Shown here: positions 26,053-36,400 of the stretch, in pieces
Layout: each line of letters starts with the position of its first letter
How positions within the stretch are numbered: position 1 is the first letter of the stretch
NCBI GenBank assembly: GCA_041398665.1
Contig: JAWKUH010000029.1
Coordinates: forward strand, 7,873-71,872
Reading direction: 5' to 3'
DNA from: Rohdeia sp041398665
Lineage (GTDB): Bacteria > Planctomycetota > UBA1135 > GCA-002686595
Length of the DNA: 64,000 nt
The notes under the pieces: model-generated
What the model saw: the letters and a program-made list of their open reading frames with translations, nothing else
The model's database searches: none
Told to the model about the DNA's origin: nothing
Position numbers and translations under genes: made by a program

Positions 26053-27221
26053 ACCGTTCCCCCGGGAAGTCGCTCGGCGAGCACCTCGGCGGCGGCGTGC
26101 AGCGTCTCGATCCGCTTCGCGAAACAGAACCGCACGAGTCGACTCCCGTCAGCGCGGTCGCGGAAGAAGCTCGAGCCCGGCACCGTCGCCACGCCGCCGT
26201 TCGAGACGAGTCGCATCGCGAAGGTCACGTCGTCGAGTTCCGTGATCGCGGAGGTGTCGCACATCACGTAGTACGCGCCGCGCGGGACGCTCGGCACGAG
26301 GCCCGTGCCCTCGAGCGCACCGAGCATCGCCGCCCGGCGCTCCGAGTAGTCGCGCGAGAGCGCGGCGAAGTAGTCGTCTGCGAAGCCGAGCGCGTGCGCC
26401 GCCGCTTCCTGGAGCGGAGCCGGCGCGCCGACCGTCAGGAAGTCGTGCACCTTGCGGATCGCTCCGGTGAGAGCGGGGGACGCGACGCACCAGCCGATCC
26501 GCCAGCCGGTCGCGCTCCAGGTCTTCGACAGCCCGCTGATCGTGACGGTGCGATCGGCCATCCCGTCGAGCGTCGCGAGCGACACGTGTTCGGCGCCGTC
26601 GTAGAGGATGTACTCGTAGATCTCGTCGGTGACGGCGACGAGATCGTGCTCGCGACACACGTCCGCGATCACCTCGAGCTCCTCCCGCGAGAAGACCTTC
26701 CCGGTCGGGTTGTGGGGCGTGTTGACGACGATCGCGCGCGTGCGAGCGTTCACCGCGGCCCGCAGTTCCGTCTCGTCGAACGTCCAGTCCGGGCCGGAGA
26801 GCCTGACGAAACGCGGCACGGCGCCCGAGAGGACGCAGTCGGGGCCGTAGTTCTCGTAGAAGGGCTCGAAGATCACGACCTCGTCACCGGGGTCGGTCAC
26901 CGCGAGCATCGTCGCGATCATGGCCTCGGTGGCGCCGCAACACACCGTCACGTCCGTCTCGGGGTCGACGTCGATGCCGTTGTAGGCCGTGGTCCGCGTC
27001 GCGATCGCTCGCCGCAGGGTCGGCGATCCCCACGTCACGGCGTACTGGTTCACGTCCGCGCGGATCGCTTCGCAGGCCGCCTCCTTCATCGGCAGCGGAG
27101 CGGCGAAGTCCGGGAAGCCCTGGGCGAGGTTGATGCCGCCGTTCGCGCGACACACCCGCGACATCTCGCGGATGACGGACTCGGTGAAGAGGGAGGCCTT
27201 GCGGGAGACGCGCGCGCTCAT
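26049..27221 (-). CDS. PLP-dependent aminotransferase, class I/II
   Basis: This 390-residue fold-type I aminotransferase starts with G-G-I-N-L-A-Q-G-F-P-D-F, like kynurenine/glutamine transaminase and aspartate aminotransferase-like enzymes. The PLP-binding N-T-P-H-N-P-T-G-K, D-E-I-Y-E-Y and the Schiff-base lysine motif S-G-L-S-K-T-W-S-A-T-G-W-R are all intact, and the C-terminal substrate-carboxylate Arg is in L-V-R-F-C-F-A-K. It moves amino groups between amino acids and 2-oxo acids in the cytoplasm. Substrate choice is not clear; the I-N-L-A-Q-G-F-P-D-F motif favours a broad-range glutamine/methionine/aromatic enzyme. TAGGAT lies 6 nt before the ATG. The stop overlaps the lipoprotein start. 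Confidence 0.9.
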   Translation of the reverse strand: MSARVSRKASLFTESVIREMSRVCRANGGINLAQGFPDFAAPLPMKEAACEAIRADVNQYAVTWGSPTLRRAIATRTTAYNGIDVDPETDVTVCCGATEAMIATMLAVTDPGDEVVIFEPFYENYGPDCVLSGAVPRFVRLSGPDWTFDETELRAAVNARTRAIVVNTPHNPTGKVFSREELEVIADVCREHDLVAVTDEIYEYILYDGAEHVSLATLDGMADRTVTISGLSKTWSATGWRIGWCVASPALTGAIRKVHDFLTVGAPAPLQEAAAHALGFADDYFAALSRDYSERRAAMLGALEGTGLVPSVPRGAYYVMCDTSAITELDDVTFAMRLVSNGGVATVPGSSFFRDRADGSRLVRFCFAKRIETLHAAAEVLAERLPGGTV

Positions 27222-27227
27222 GGGACC

Positions 27228-27233
27228 ATCCTA
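27228..27233 (-). promoter_or_regulatory. Putative -10 box TAGGAT, leaderless spacing
   Basis: Minus-strand TAGGAT ends 6 nt before the ATG of the aminotransferase gene. Confidence 0.52.
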
Positions 27234-27313
27234 TGCGCGTCCGATCCGCGCGAGCGCACGCGCCCCGACCGTCCGTCGCCGGGCCCCCGCGCTCCGGCGC
27301 GACACGGTCGCCG

Positions 27314-28336
27314 TCAGGGGAGTCGGTAGGCCCACTCGCGCCACTCGTCGACGTCGTCGCCCCAGTTGCGCCCGGCGAGTCGCGAGAGTTCGGTCTTGAG
27401 GACCGACTTGCTGCGCTTGTCGTCGCGCTCCTGCCAGGCGTCGAAGAGCGCGCGCGCGGCGGCTCCTCGCGCGGTGTCCGTGTCGCTGCCGATCCGACGC
27501 ACCGCCATCGCCGAGGCGAGGACGACCATCGGAGCGGAGTCGTAGAGCGCGTCGCGCAGCGTCGGGATGTCGTCCTCGTCGCCGCAGACGACGAGGGCCG
27601 CGGCGACCTGCGCCCGCACCGCGTCGTTCTGGTCGAGGAGCGCGAGCCTCAGTTCGTTCCGCACGGCACCCGGCGTGGCGCCCTTCTCGATCGTCCGCTT
27701 CAGCGCGTAGGCCGCGTTGCTCCTCGTCCACTCGTCCGGCGCCTGGACGAGGGCGTCCGCGACGGGTCCGAGCGGCGTGTCCGGATCGGCGAGGAGCCCG
27801 AGTCCGAGCAGGGCGTTGTCCACGACCTCGACGACCGGATCGTCGAGCGCCGCGATCAGCGTCCCGGTCACGCGATCGTTGCCGGAGAATCCGAGCGCAC
27901 AACAAGCGATCGCGCGCACCCGCGGACTCTCCGAGGTCGCCTCGCGCTCGAGCATGTCGAGGTGGCGGACGGACAGGGCGCGGAGGTACTCCTCGATCCG
28001 GCGCCGCTTCCGCTGCGCGTCGTCGTCCTGCGACAACGTCCAGCTGTTCCACAGTCGGATCTGACCGTCGAGGTCGGCGAGGATCGCCCCCGTCTCGCGG
28101 TCGTCCACGAGCAGGACGGGCCTGTCGCCCATCTGGACCAGGGGCACGTCCGTGGCCGCGAGTTCCTCGTCCGACATCGAGCGTCGACCGTCCCGGCCCG
28201 ACGCGCAGGCGGAGAGCGCGGCGGCGACCAGGAGACACACCGTCGCGCGGGTCGCGCGACGGGATCGGCGCGCGCGTCGCGACGAACGGGACCGCAGGAC
28301 GGGCGAGGTGCTCTGGGCTTCGAATCGGCGTTCCAT
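27314..28336 (-). CDS. HEAT-repeat lipoprotein
   Basis: The 340-residue protein has a long basic N-terminus, a hydrophobic helix and a lipobox L-S-A-C near residue 45. The body (about 120-315) is HEAT-like helical repeats: V-R-A-I-A-C-C-A-L-G-F, V-V-E-V-V-D-N-A-L-L-G-L-G, R-S-N-A-A-Y-A-L-K-R and A-V-R-A-Q-V-A-A-A-L-V. These repeats usually act as protein-binding scaffolds; the partner is unknown. The ATG at 28336 is preceded by GGAG, so it is leadered. A later ATG may be the true start, because about 30 basic residues precede the hydrophobic stretch. The 92-bp gap downstream, to the aminotransferase start, contains nothing notable except its -10 box. Confidence 0.78.
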   Translation of the reverse strand: MERRFEAQSTSPVLRSRSSRRARRSRRATRATVCLLVAAALSACASGRDGRRSMSDEELAATDVPLVQMGDRPVLLVDDRETGAILADLDGQIRLWNSWTLSQDDDAQRKRRRIEEYLRALSVRHLDMLEREATSESPRVRAIACCALGFSGNDRVTGTLIAALDDPVVEVVDNALLGLGLLADPDTPLGPVADALVQAPDEWTRSNAAYALKRTIEKGATPGAVRNELRLALLDQNDAVRAQVAAALVVCGDEDDIPTLRDALYDSAPMVVLASAMAVRRIGSDTDTARGAAARALFDAWQERDDKRSKSVLKTELSRLAGRNWGDDVDEWREWAYRLP

Positions 28337-28460
28337 GGGGCTCCGGTGCGACGTCCTCGGGACGGGTGTCTTCCCCGCGGCCGCGCCCGTCAGGATGCGA
28401 AAGCCCGACGGGAAATACCGCGCGCCGTCCGGGATCTCCGGTCAGGATGGAGCGTCCGCC

Positions 28461-29553
28461 ATGGCGACCCCGATCCTCAGCACCATGGCCCGGGAGGGGT
28501 TCGAGGAGCTCATCGCTCTGGCCGACGACTCCTGCGGCTTGCGCGCGTTCATCGCGATCCACGACACGAGCGCGGGGCCCTCCGTCGGCGGCATCCGTCG
28601 TCACGCGTACACCGACGAGGCCGCCGCGCTCTCCGACTGCTTCCGGCTCGCGCGCGCGATGACGGCGAAGTGCGTCATGGCCGACCTCCCCGCGGGCGGC
28701 GCCAAGGCGGTGCTCGTCGAGACGCCGGAACTCGACCCGGAGCCCGCGTACCGCGCGATCGGTCGGGCCGTCGAGCGACTCGGCGGCCGCTACTACACCG
28801 GACCCGACCTCGGGACCGGGGAGCGGGAGACGGGCTGGCTCGCCGCCGAGACGCGCTACGCCGCCGATCCGGGTCCGGCCGGACCGGGGAGCCTCTCGCA
28901 GGCGACGGCGGCCGGCGTCCTCGCGTCGATGGCGGTCGCGCTCGAATCGCTCGACGGCGAGGCCGACTGGTCGAGGCGCACCGTCGTCCTGCAGGGACTC
29001 GGGCAGGTGGGGCTCGCCCTCGCCGCCCGTCTGCGCGAGCGCGACGTCCGCGTCCTCGCGAGCGACCTCGACCCGGAGCGCCTCGCGCGCGCCGAACGCG
29101 AACTCGGCGTCGAGCCCCTCGCCCTCGGCGAAGAGGTCTCCACGCCGTGCGACGTGTTCTCGCCCAACGCGGTGGGGGGGGCTGCTCCACGACCTGGCGC
29201 TCGTGCGGCTCCGCGCGCGCGCCGTCGTCGGCGCCGCCAACAACCAGCTGGCCTCGAGCGAGCACGGCGACCGCCTCCACGCGCGCGACGTGCTGTTCGT
29301 GCCCGACTTCGTCGCGGGCAGCGGCGCGCTCGTCCGCGGCACGCTGTTCCACCTCGAGGGTCGGCGCGAACCGATCGAGGCGATCGAGGCGCGCATCGCC
29401 CGCTCCGTGCGCGGCGTCCTCGAGCGTTCGGTCGAGGAGGACCTCCCGCCGCTGCGCGTCGCGTTGCGCGAGGTCGAGGAGCGCATCGCTTCGAGACGTG
29501 GACGCGCCGTCGGACCGAACCTCGTCGGCGCGGCCGGACACGACGCGCGTTGA
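28461..29553 (+). CDS. Leucine/valine dehydrogenase-like protein (Glu/Leu/Phe/Val dehydrogenase), frameshifted at G8
   Basis: The N-terminal part matches the Leu/Val dehydrogenase family: I-A-I-H-D-T-S-A-G-P-S-V-G-G-I-R, then A-M-T-A-K-C-V-M-A-D-L-P-A-G-G-A-K with both catalytic-type lysines. The NAD domain is V-V-L-Q-G-L-G-Q-V-G-L-A. The frame is lost at a run of eight G (29174-29181). Removing one G restores L-L-H-D-L-A-L, then A-N-N-Q-L and the family-typical C-terminus to the TGA at 29553, giving 363 residues. The enzyme would oxidatively deaminate branched-chain amino acids, making 2-oxo acids and NADH. As assembled the protein is cut near residue 241. Start: ATG 28461; an ATG at 28395 gives a longer basic leader. 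Confidence 0.78.
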
Positions 29554-29684
29554 GACGGGAGGGCGGCGCGCCGACGCGTGCCGGCGCCCGCCGCTCGGAC
29601 GGCTGTTAGGATGCCCGTCGACCCCGTGCGGCGCCGGACGTCGGCGACGAGTCGAGGTCGGCACGCAGGGGCGACGAGCGGAGC

Positions 29685-29689
29685 GGAGG
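29685..29689 (+). promoter_or_regulatory. Shine-Dalgarno GGAGG deciding a TTG start
   Basis: GGAGG lies 5 nt before TTG 29695. It favours TTG over the ATG at 29611 for the DUF3108-like protein. Confidence 0.5.
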
Positions 29690-29694
29690 CTGGT

Positions 29695-30846
29695 TTGATC
29701 GAAGCGAAGGAACGGAGGGGAGTCGCTCGGATCCGGGCGGCGGGCGCGGTCGCGGCACTCGTCGTCCTGGCGGGACCGTCGTTCGCCCGGGCGAACGGTC
29801 AGGACGCGGGCGACGCCGCGACCGCCGGTCCGGCTGCGCAGGACGACTACCGCGCGCCGCTCGAGATCGATCTCACGGAGAACGGCCCGATCCTGCTCGT
29901 CCCGCAGGAGGAGAACCTCACCTTCGTGGCCCAGCTCGAACTCGCCGGTATCCAGGCCACGGTCGGTCGCGTGACGGTGAAGTCCGGCGTCAAGCCGTAC
30001 CGCGCGGGACTGCTCGCTCCGAAGCCGAAGCCCGGCGAGGAGCGCTACACCGGCTGGATCTCCGCGCAGGCGAAGGGCGAGTACGGCGTGTACACGCTCG
30101 ACTCGTTGATCGAGACCACCCTGCAGCCCCAGGCCTGGCCGTCGTTGGTGCACCGGTTCGAGCAGCGCGGGACCGAGAAGCGTCGGCGCGAGATCCTCGC
30201 CGGAACACGCGACGGCCAGGGCGCCGCGTCCTACCGCAGCGACACCGAGAAGGGCGCGCCCAAGGGAGCGCGCGTGTGGGGACCGCTGCGCGAATTCGCC
30301 GCGCCGGAGGGCACGGTCGACACGATCTCGGCGCCGTACATCGTGCGCTCGATGATCCGCGACGGTCGCAACGTCGCGACGTTCCACATGCTCGACAAGG
30401 AACGGCTGTGGCAGGTCGCGCTCACGCTCGGCGACCCGATCCCGATGGCGACGCCGTCCGGCATGTTCGAGGCGCGCGAGGTCCATCTCGCGACGCGACA
30501 GCTCGAGCGCTACGGCGAGCCCGTCGACGAGGGCACCGGCGAGGAGTTCTCGGGTCCCTTCGGCATCGAGGGCGACATCCGCATGTTCGTCGAGAGCCAC
30601 ACGGGCGTCCCGCTCGCCGTGAAGGGCCGCCTCCCCGCGGGACCGTTCGAGATCCAGCTCGACATCCGCCTCGAGAAGTACGAGGGCACGCCGCCCGAGT
30701 TCGCCGTGCTGCCGCCGAGCGGCACGCTCCCGCCGGCCGACGGCGCGAGCGACGACGGGACGGACGGCGGAGGTGACGACGACGGCGGCGGCGACGGATC
30801 AGGGCCGGCCGTCGGCGGCCCGGTGGTCGCCGCCGAACCGGAGTGA
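29695..30846 (+). CDS. DUF3108-like exported protein
   Basis: From TTG 29695 the product has 383 residues. It has a signal peptide (about 11-36, F-A-R-A), a beta-rich middle (about 55-330), and a Gly/Asp/Pro-rich tail (D-G-T-D-G-G-G-D-D-D-G-G). The middle has the pattern of DUF3108 proteins: V-G-R-V-T-V, Y-T-L-D-S-L-I-E-T-T, I-S-A-P-Y-I-V-R-S-M-I-R-D-G and the late G-P-F-E-I-Q-L-D-I-R. Members are often outer-membrane or periplasmic; no catalytic role is known. The stop overlaps the HrpB start (GTGA), so it is translated with the helicase. The TTG start is inferred from the GGAGG at 29685. Confidence 0.72.
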   Translation: MIEAKERRGVARIRAAGAVAALVVLAGPSFARANGQDAGDAATAGPAAQDDYRAPLEIDLTENGPILLVPQEENLTFVAQLELAGIQATVGRVTVKSGVKPYRAGLLAPKPKPGEERYTGWISAQAKGEYGVYTLDSLIETTLQPQAWPSLVHRFEQRGTEKRRREILAGTRDGQGAASYRSDTEKGAPKGARVWGPLREFAAPEGTVDTISAPYIVRSMIRDGRNVATFHMLDKERLWQVALTLGDPIPMATPSGMFEAREVHLATRQLERYGEPVDEGTGEEFSGPFGIEGDIRMFVESHTGVPLAVKGRLPAGPFEIQLDIRLEKYEGTPPEFAVLPPSGTLPPADGASDDGTDGGGDDDGGGDGSGPAVGGPVVAAEPE

Positions 30847-33368
30847 GCGCGAGGAGGGACGCCGAACCGCTGCCCGTCGACGGCGTCCTCGACGAGTTGG
30901 TCGCGGCGTCGCGCCGCGACCGTTCGTTCGTGCTCGTCGCGCCGACGGGTTCCGGCAAGAGCACGCGCGTCGCACCCGCGCTGCTCGACGCGGTTCCTGG
31001 TCGCGTGTGGTTGCTCCAGCCGCGTCGCGTCGCTGCGCGGGCGTTGGCGCGACGCATCGCGTCCGAGCGGGGCGGCGAGGTCGGCGGCGAGGTCGGCTTC
31101 CGCGTCCGCATGGAGCGCCGCGAGTCGCGCGACACGCGACTCGTCGTCGCGACGACGGGCGCGTTCCTCGCCGAGCTCCTCCGCGACCCGTCCCTCGCGG
31201 GCACGTCGGCCGTGGTCCTCGACGAGTTCCACGAGCGGACGATCGAGGCCGATCTCGTGCTCGCGCTCCTCGCCGAGGCGCGCGCCGGGCTCGGGCTGGA
31301 CCTCGTCGTCGGATGCATGTCGGCGACGCTCGACGCCGGTCCCGTCGCGCGCTTCCTCGGCGACGCACCGGTCGTCGAGGCCTCGGGCCGCGCCCACGAC
31401 GTGTCGGTCGAGCACCTCCCGCAGCACCCGGCCGAGCGCGACGACGAGCACCTCGAGCGCGCCCTGCGCGAGTGGCTCCTCCCGGACCTCGACGGCGGCG
31501 ACACGCTCGTGTTCCTGCCGGGCGCCGGCGAGATCGCGCGCGCGGCGACGCGCCTCGAACCGCTCGCACGACGACACGGGCTCCTGGTGTTCCCGCTGCA
31601 CGGCGAACTGCCGAGCGAACACCAGGACGCCGTGTTCGAAGCGACGGACCTCCCCAAGCTCGTCCTCGCGACCAACGTCGCCGAGACGTCGATCACGCTG
31701 CCGCGCGTGACGCGCGTCGTCGACTCCGGTCTCGTGCGACGCGCGCGTCACGACCAGGAACGCGGCGTGCTGCGGCTCGACGTCGAACGCGCCTCGCGCG
31801 CGTCGCTCGAGCAGCGTCGCGGACGCGCCGGGCGCGTCGCGCCGGGGCGCTGCCTGCGGCTGTTCTCGCCGACGATCGAGCGCGGACTCCCGGATCGCGA
31901 GGAGCCCGAGATCCACCGAGCCGACCCGTGCGACGCCGTGCTCGCGCTCGCGCGTTGGGGCGCCGACGCGCGGACGTTCGCGTGGTTCGAGCCGCCCGAC
32001 GTCGAGCGCGTCGAGGCCGCGGGCCGCACGCTCGAGTCGCTCGGTGCGCTCGCGAAGGGTCGCATCACGCCGCTCGGCGAGCGCATCGCACGACTGCCTC
32101 TCCACCCGCGTCTCGCCGCGCTGCTCGTCGCCGGCGAGGAGTACGGCGCGCCGGTCGGCGCGGCGACGGCGGCTGCGCTCCTCTCGGACCGCGATCCCTT
32201 CGAACGAGCGGAGCGCGCCGAACTCGTGACGCGCTCCGACGTCGTGAGCCGCGTGCACGCGCTGCTCGCGTTCGAGCGCGGCGTGCGCGCACCGCACGGA
32301 CTGCCGCCGCTCCGCAGCGGCCCGGCGCGCCGCGTCCTCGCACTGCGCGACCGACTGCTCGGCGGCCGGGCGCGCAACCGCGGCGCGAACGAGGACGACG
32401 CCGACCTCGAGCGCGCGATCGCACGCGCCTACCTCGACCGACTGTGCGCGCGGCGCGCGTCCGGCGACGCTCGTGCGCGCTACCTCCCTGGAGGCGGTGT
32501 CGAACTCGACCCCGCGAGCGGCGTCCTGGAGGGCGAGCTCTTCGTCGCGGTCGAACTCGCGCGGACGAAGCGTGCGACCGACCCGCGCGTCCGCCTGGCG
32601 TCGGTCGTCGAGCGCGAGTGGCTCGACGCGAGCGGCTTCGAGTCGGCGTCGGCGGCGCGCTTCGACGCCGCGTCGGAGCGCGTCGTCGAGGAGCTCGAGG
32701 AGCGCTGGCGCGGACTCGTCCTCTCGCGCCGCGAGGCGGCGGGTCGCGCCGACGCCGTCGACGTCGAACGCGCGCTCGGCGATGCCGCCGCCGCGGACCC
32801 GCGCCGCGCGCTCGACCTCGATGCACCCGAGGTCGCGGGCTTTCTCGCGCGTGTCGCCTGGCTCGCCGACGCCCTTCCCGACCTGGGTCTGCCCGCGTTC
32901 GACGACGAACTCCTCGGTCGCGTCGCGCGCCACGTCGCTTCGGGACGCAGGAGCTTCCAGGAGACGCGCCGCGAGCCCGCGCTGCCCTGGCTCGAGGCCG
33001 AACTGCCGTCCGCGGTGCGGGCGAAGCTCGACGCACTCGCGCCGACCCACGTCGAGGTCCCGACGGGATCGCGGATCCGACTCGCGTACGAGCCCGGCCG
33101 ACCCCCCGTGCTCGCCGTACGGATCCAGGAGTTGTTCGGTCTCGCGGAGACGCCGCGCGTCGGCGGTGGACGCGTCCCGGTGCTGCTCCACCTCCTCGCA
33201 CCGAACGGACGTCCGCAGCAGGTGACGGACGACCTCGCCTCGTTCTGGCGCGGCGCGTACCACGAGGTCCGCAAGGAACTGCGTCGCCGCTATCCGCGCC
33301 ACGCCTGGCCGGACGATCCCGCGGACGCGAAGCCGGAGCGGCGGCCGAAGCCGCGCCGGCGCGACTGA
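30843..33368 (+). CDS. hrpB: ATP-dependent RNA helicase HrpB
   Basis: This is an 841-residue DEAH-box helicase. Walker A is A-P-T-G-S-G-K-S-T and the DEAH box reads D-E-F-H (so DEFH). Motif III is S-A-T-L, motif V N-V-A-E-T-S-I-T-L and motif VI Q-R-R-G-R-A-G-R. The helicase-associated (HA2) part and a C-terminal HrpB domain follow, ending P-R-R-R-D. Its RNA target is unknown in most bacteria. HrpB typically is 800-850 residues, so this is full length. The GTG overlaps the upstream stop. The gene ends about 68 bp before the channel gene, whose own -10 box suggests separate transcription. Confidence 0.92.
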   Translation: MSARRDAEPLPVDGVLDELVAASRRDRSFVLVAPTGSGKSTRVAPALLDAVPGRVWLLQPRRVAARALARRIASERGGEVGGEVGFRVRMERRESRDTRLVVATTGAFLAELLRDPSLAGTSAVVLDEFHERTIEADLVLALLAEARAGLGLDLVVGCMSATLDAGPVARFLGDAPVVEASGRAHDVSVEHLPQHPAERDDEHLERALREWLLPDLDGGDTLVFLPGAGEIARAATRLEPLARRHGLLVFPLHGELPSEHQDAVFEATDLPKLVLATNVAETSITLPRVTRVVDSGLVRRARHDQERGVLRLDVERASRASLEQRRGRAGRVAPGRCLRLFSPTIERGLPDREEPEIHRADPCDAVLALARWGADARTFAWFEPPDVERVEAAGRTLESLGALAKGRITPLGERIARLPLHPRLAALLVAGEEYGAPVGAATAAALLSDRDPFERAERAELVTRSDVVSRVHALLAFERGVRAPHGLPPLRSGPARRVLALRDRLLGGRARNRGANEDDADLERAIARAYLDRLCARRASGDARARYLPGGGVELDPASGVLEGELFVAVELARTKRATDPRVRLASVVEREWLDASGFESASAARFDAASERVVEELEERWRGLVLSRREAAGRADAVDVERALGDAAAADPRRALDLDAPEVAGFLARVAWLADALPDLGLPAFDDELLGRVARHVASGRRSFQETRREPALPWLEAELPSAVRAKLDALAPTHVEVPTGSRIRLAYEPGRPPVLAVRIQELFGLAETPRVGGGRVPVLLHLLAPNGRPQQVTDDLASFWRGAYHEVRKELRRRYPRHAWPDDPADAKPERRPKPRRRD

Positions 33369-33423
33369 ACACGGGCCGCCGGGGAACGGCGGTCGCGTCG
33401 CGTCGGCGCGGCGGTCGCGGACG

Positions 33424-33429
33424 TACACT
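33424..33429 (+). promoter_or_regulatory. Putative -10 box TACACT, leaderless spacing
   Basis: TACACT ends 7 nt before the GTG at 33437 of the channel gene. Confidence 0.5.
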
Positions 33430-33436
33430 CCGACGC

Positions 33437-36400
33437 GTGACGACCGTGCGCTCCACGCTCCTCGCCGTCCTCGCCCTCCTCGCCGTCCTCGTCGCGCCGC
33501 ACGCCTCGGCCCAGGACGGCTCGCGCCGCGCCGTCGAGGATCTGCGCGCGACGCTCGTCGACGACGAGAGCCAGGAGGCGCGCGACGCCGTCGCGCTGCT
33601 GGACCAGGCACAGGCGGAGTACGCCCAGCTCGACGAGCTCGAGCGCGCGACGTCCGACTTCAAGAACGCGTCGGAGTCGGCGAAGGGACGCATCGAGGCG
33701 CTGTCGAAGGAACTGGCGGAGCCTCCCTCGACCGATCCGCCGAAGCTCGAGGGCGATCCGAAGCTCGCGGACGTCCAGGCGCTCGCGACGCAGGCCGACG
33801 CGGATCTCGTGGCGGCGCGCGCGGCTCTCGCCGCGATCGACGAGGAGGCGCGGTTGCGCAAGGCGCGGCAGACCGCGATCCCCGAGGAGGTCTCGCAGCT
33901 CCAGCAGGAGATCGACAGCCGCAACCAGGCGCTCGCCGGGCTGAAGGGCACGGACCCCGTGAGCGAGGCGCGCGCGCTGCTCCTGCGCGCACAGATCGAC
34001 GTGCTCCAGGCGCGCATCCGCCGCAGCGAGGCCGAGCGCGACTCGTACCAGGCGCGGCGCGACCTCCTCCCGCTCCGGCGCGACCGCGCGCAGCGCGACG
34101 TCACCAGCGCGCAGATCCGCGCCGACTTCTACGCGAAGCGCATCGAGCAGATGCGCAAGCTCGAGGCCGAGGACGCGCTCGGCGACGCCGACGCGCTGCG
34201 CAAGGAGCTCGAGGGAACGGTCGAGCCGCTCGAGAAGCTCGCGCAGCGTCAGTACGAGCTGACGGAGCTGCTCTCGGGAAAGGACGGCGTCTCCGTGCGG
34301 CTGGCCGAGGAGTCGCAGAAGCTCCGCGATCTCCGCGAGCGCCGCGCCGAGGTCGTGCGCCGCTCGAACTCGACGCGGACCAAGGTCGCCGTCGGCGGCA
34401 TGACGTCGGGGATCGGCGACCTCCTGAGGCGCGACCTCGACTGGCTCGACGAGCCCTCGATCCTGCGCGCGCGTTCGCGCGAGCGCGCCGACCAACTCTC
34501 CGAGGTCCAGCTCCGACTGATCGAGCTCGAGGAGGAACGCGACAGCTTCGGCGACGTCGGTTCGCGGCAGCTCGCCCTGCGCGAGGCGATGTCGCGCGCC
34601 ATGGGGGCGGCGTCGGCGACCTACGACGCCGTCGCCGAGAAGCTCGTCTCCGACCAGCGCCGGCTCCTCGACCGACTGATCGGCGAGTACGAGTCGCTGA
34701 TCGACGTGCTCGTCGAACAGGGCGCGATCGACGACGTCGTCGCGAAGGAGAGCAACCGCTACCGCACGTACATCGAGGAGCGCGTCCTGTGGTTCCCGAG
34801 CTCGCCGCGCGGATCGTGGCGCGACCTCGGCGCGCTGCGCGACGCGGCGCTGTGGATCGTCACGCCGAAGACGTGGACGGACGCCTGGAACTCGCTGCTC
34901 GAGGGCCTGCGCCAACAGCCGTGGCGCGGGATCGCGGCGCTCGTGCTCGTGCTCGCGTGGGCCGTACTCCAGCGCCGCCTGCGCCGCGTCGTCGTCGACG
35001 TCGGGGCCGCGTCGCGCTCGTTCCGCACCGACCGCCACGCGCTGACCTGGCGCGCGCTCGCCGCGACGCTCCTGCGCGTCGCGCTCGTCCCGGCCGCACT
35101 CGTCGTCGTCGCGCACCTCCCCGAGCTCGACCCGGACGCGACGGACAACGCCTTCGCCGTCTCCGAGGCCGTCGTCGAAGGTGCGTGGATCGCCTTCGTG
35201 CTCGCGCTCGTGCGCGAGGTCTGTCTGCCGAAGGGCGTGGGGGAGACGCTGTTCCGCTGGCCGACGGCGCAGCTCGCCGCGATCCGCCGACGCATCACCT
35301 GGTTCGGGCCGGGCTACGTCCTGTGCATCGCGCTCGCGGCGGCCTTCGGCGGCACGGCGACCGACAACTGGGGCGAGGCGCTCGGACGGGTCCCGTTCGT
35401 GATCGGACAGCTCGTGCTCTTCGCCGCGCTGCGGCGGACCTTCAGCGACCTCTCGCTGTGGACGCGCGAGGAGGACGCGGCGACGTCGATCGCGTCGCTC
35501 GGCGTGCGGCGCACCTGGTTGACGCTCGTGCTCGCGGCGCCGCTCGTGTGGGTGCTGATGTCGTTCCTCGGGTACGGCTACGCGGCGCGCATGCTGGAGG
35601 GCTACTACCGGCTCTCGCTGCTGCTCGGGCTCGCGGTGCTGCTGTTCGACGCGCTGCTCTCGCGCTGGCTGTTCGTCGCGCGGCGCCGACTGGCGATCCA
35701 GCGTGCACAGCAGCGCCTCGCGCAACGCACCGAGGACGACGAGAACGCGGGAGCGGCGCGCGAGAGCGGCACGATCGCCGAGGCCGACCTCGACCTACCC
35801 GCGATCGACGCACAGACCCGGCAGTTCTTCAGGAGCCTGCTCGTCGTCGTCACGGTGCTCGGCCTCTACAGCATCTGGTCGGCGGGACTGCCGGCGGTGC
35901 GGATGCTCGACCGCTTCACGGTCTGGCCCGACTTCGGCCGCGTCCTCGACGTGTCGCAGCTCGACGAGTCGGCGTCGTCGAAGGCCGACGTCGTCCTGCA
36001 GGCGCCGGGCTCGTCGGCGCCGTCGACGAGCGCGCCGTCGAGCCCGAGTGCGAACGCCTTCGGCGCCGGGCCCGCGTCGATGGTCGCCGCCGCGGCGGAG
36101 GAGGCGGCGGCCGAGTCGCACTCGAAGTCGCGCGTGTCGGCGGCCGACGTGATCCTCACGTTGATCGTGCTGCTGCTCACCGCGGTCGCGGCGAAGAACG
36201 TCCCGGGCCTGCTCGAGATCACGATCCTGAAGCGCCTGCCGCTCGACGGCGGGGCGCGCAACGCGCTCGCGACGCTCAGTCGCTACCTGATCCTGATCGT
36301 CGGCACGAGTGCGGCGTTCGGTTCGCTCGGCGTCGGTTGGGAGAAGGTGCAGTGGCTCGCCGCTGCGTTCACCTTCGGTCTCGCGTTCGGACTCCAGGAG

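Noticed and set aside
30773..33436. Open + frame across HrpB continuous with the channel gene
   Set aside because: HrpB motifs are in another frame; the channel begins at GTG 33437 with signal peptide and -10 box.
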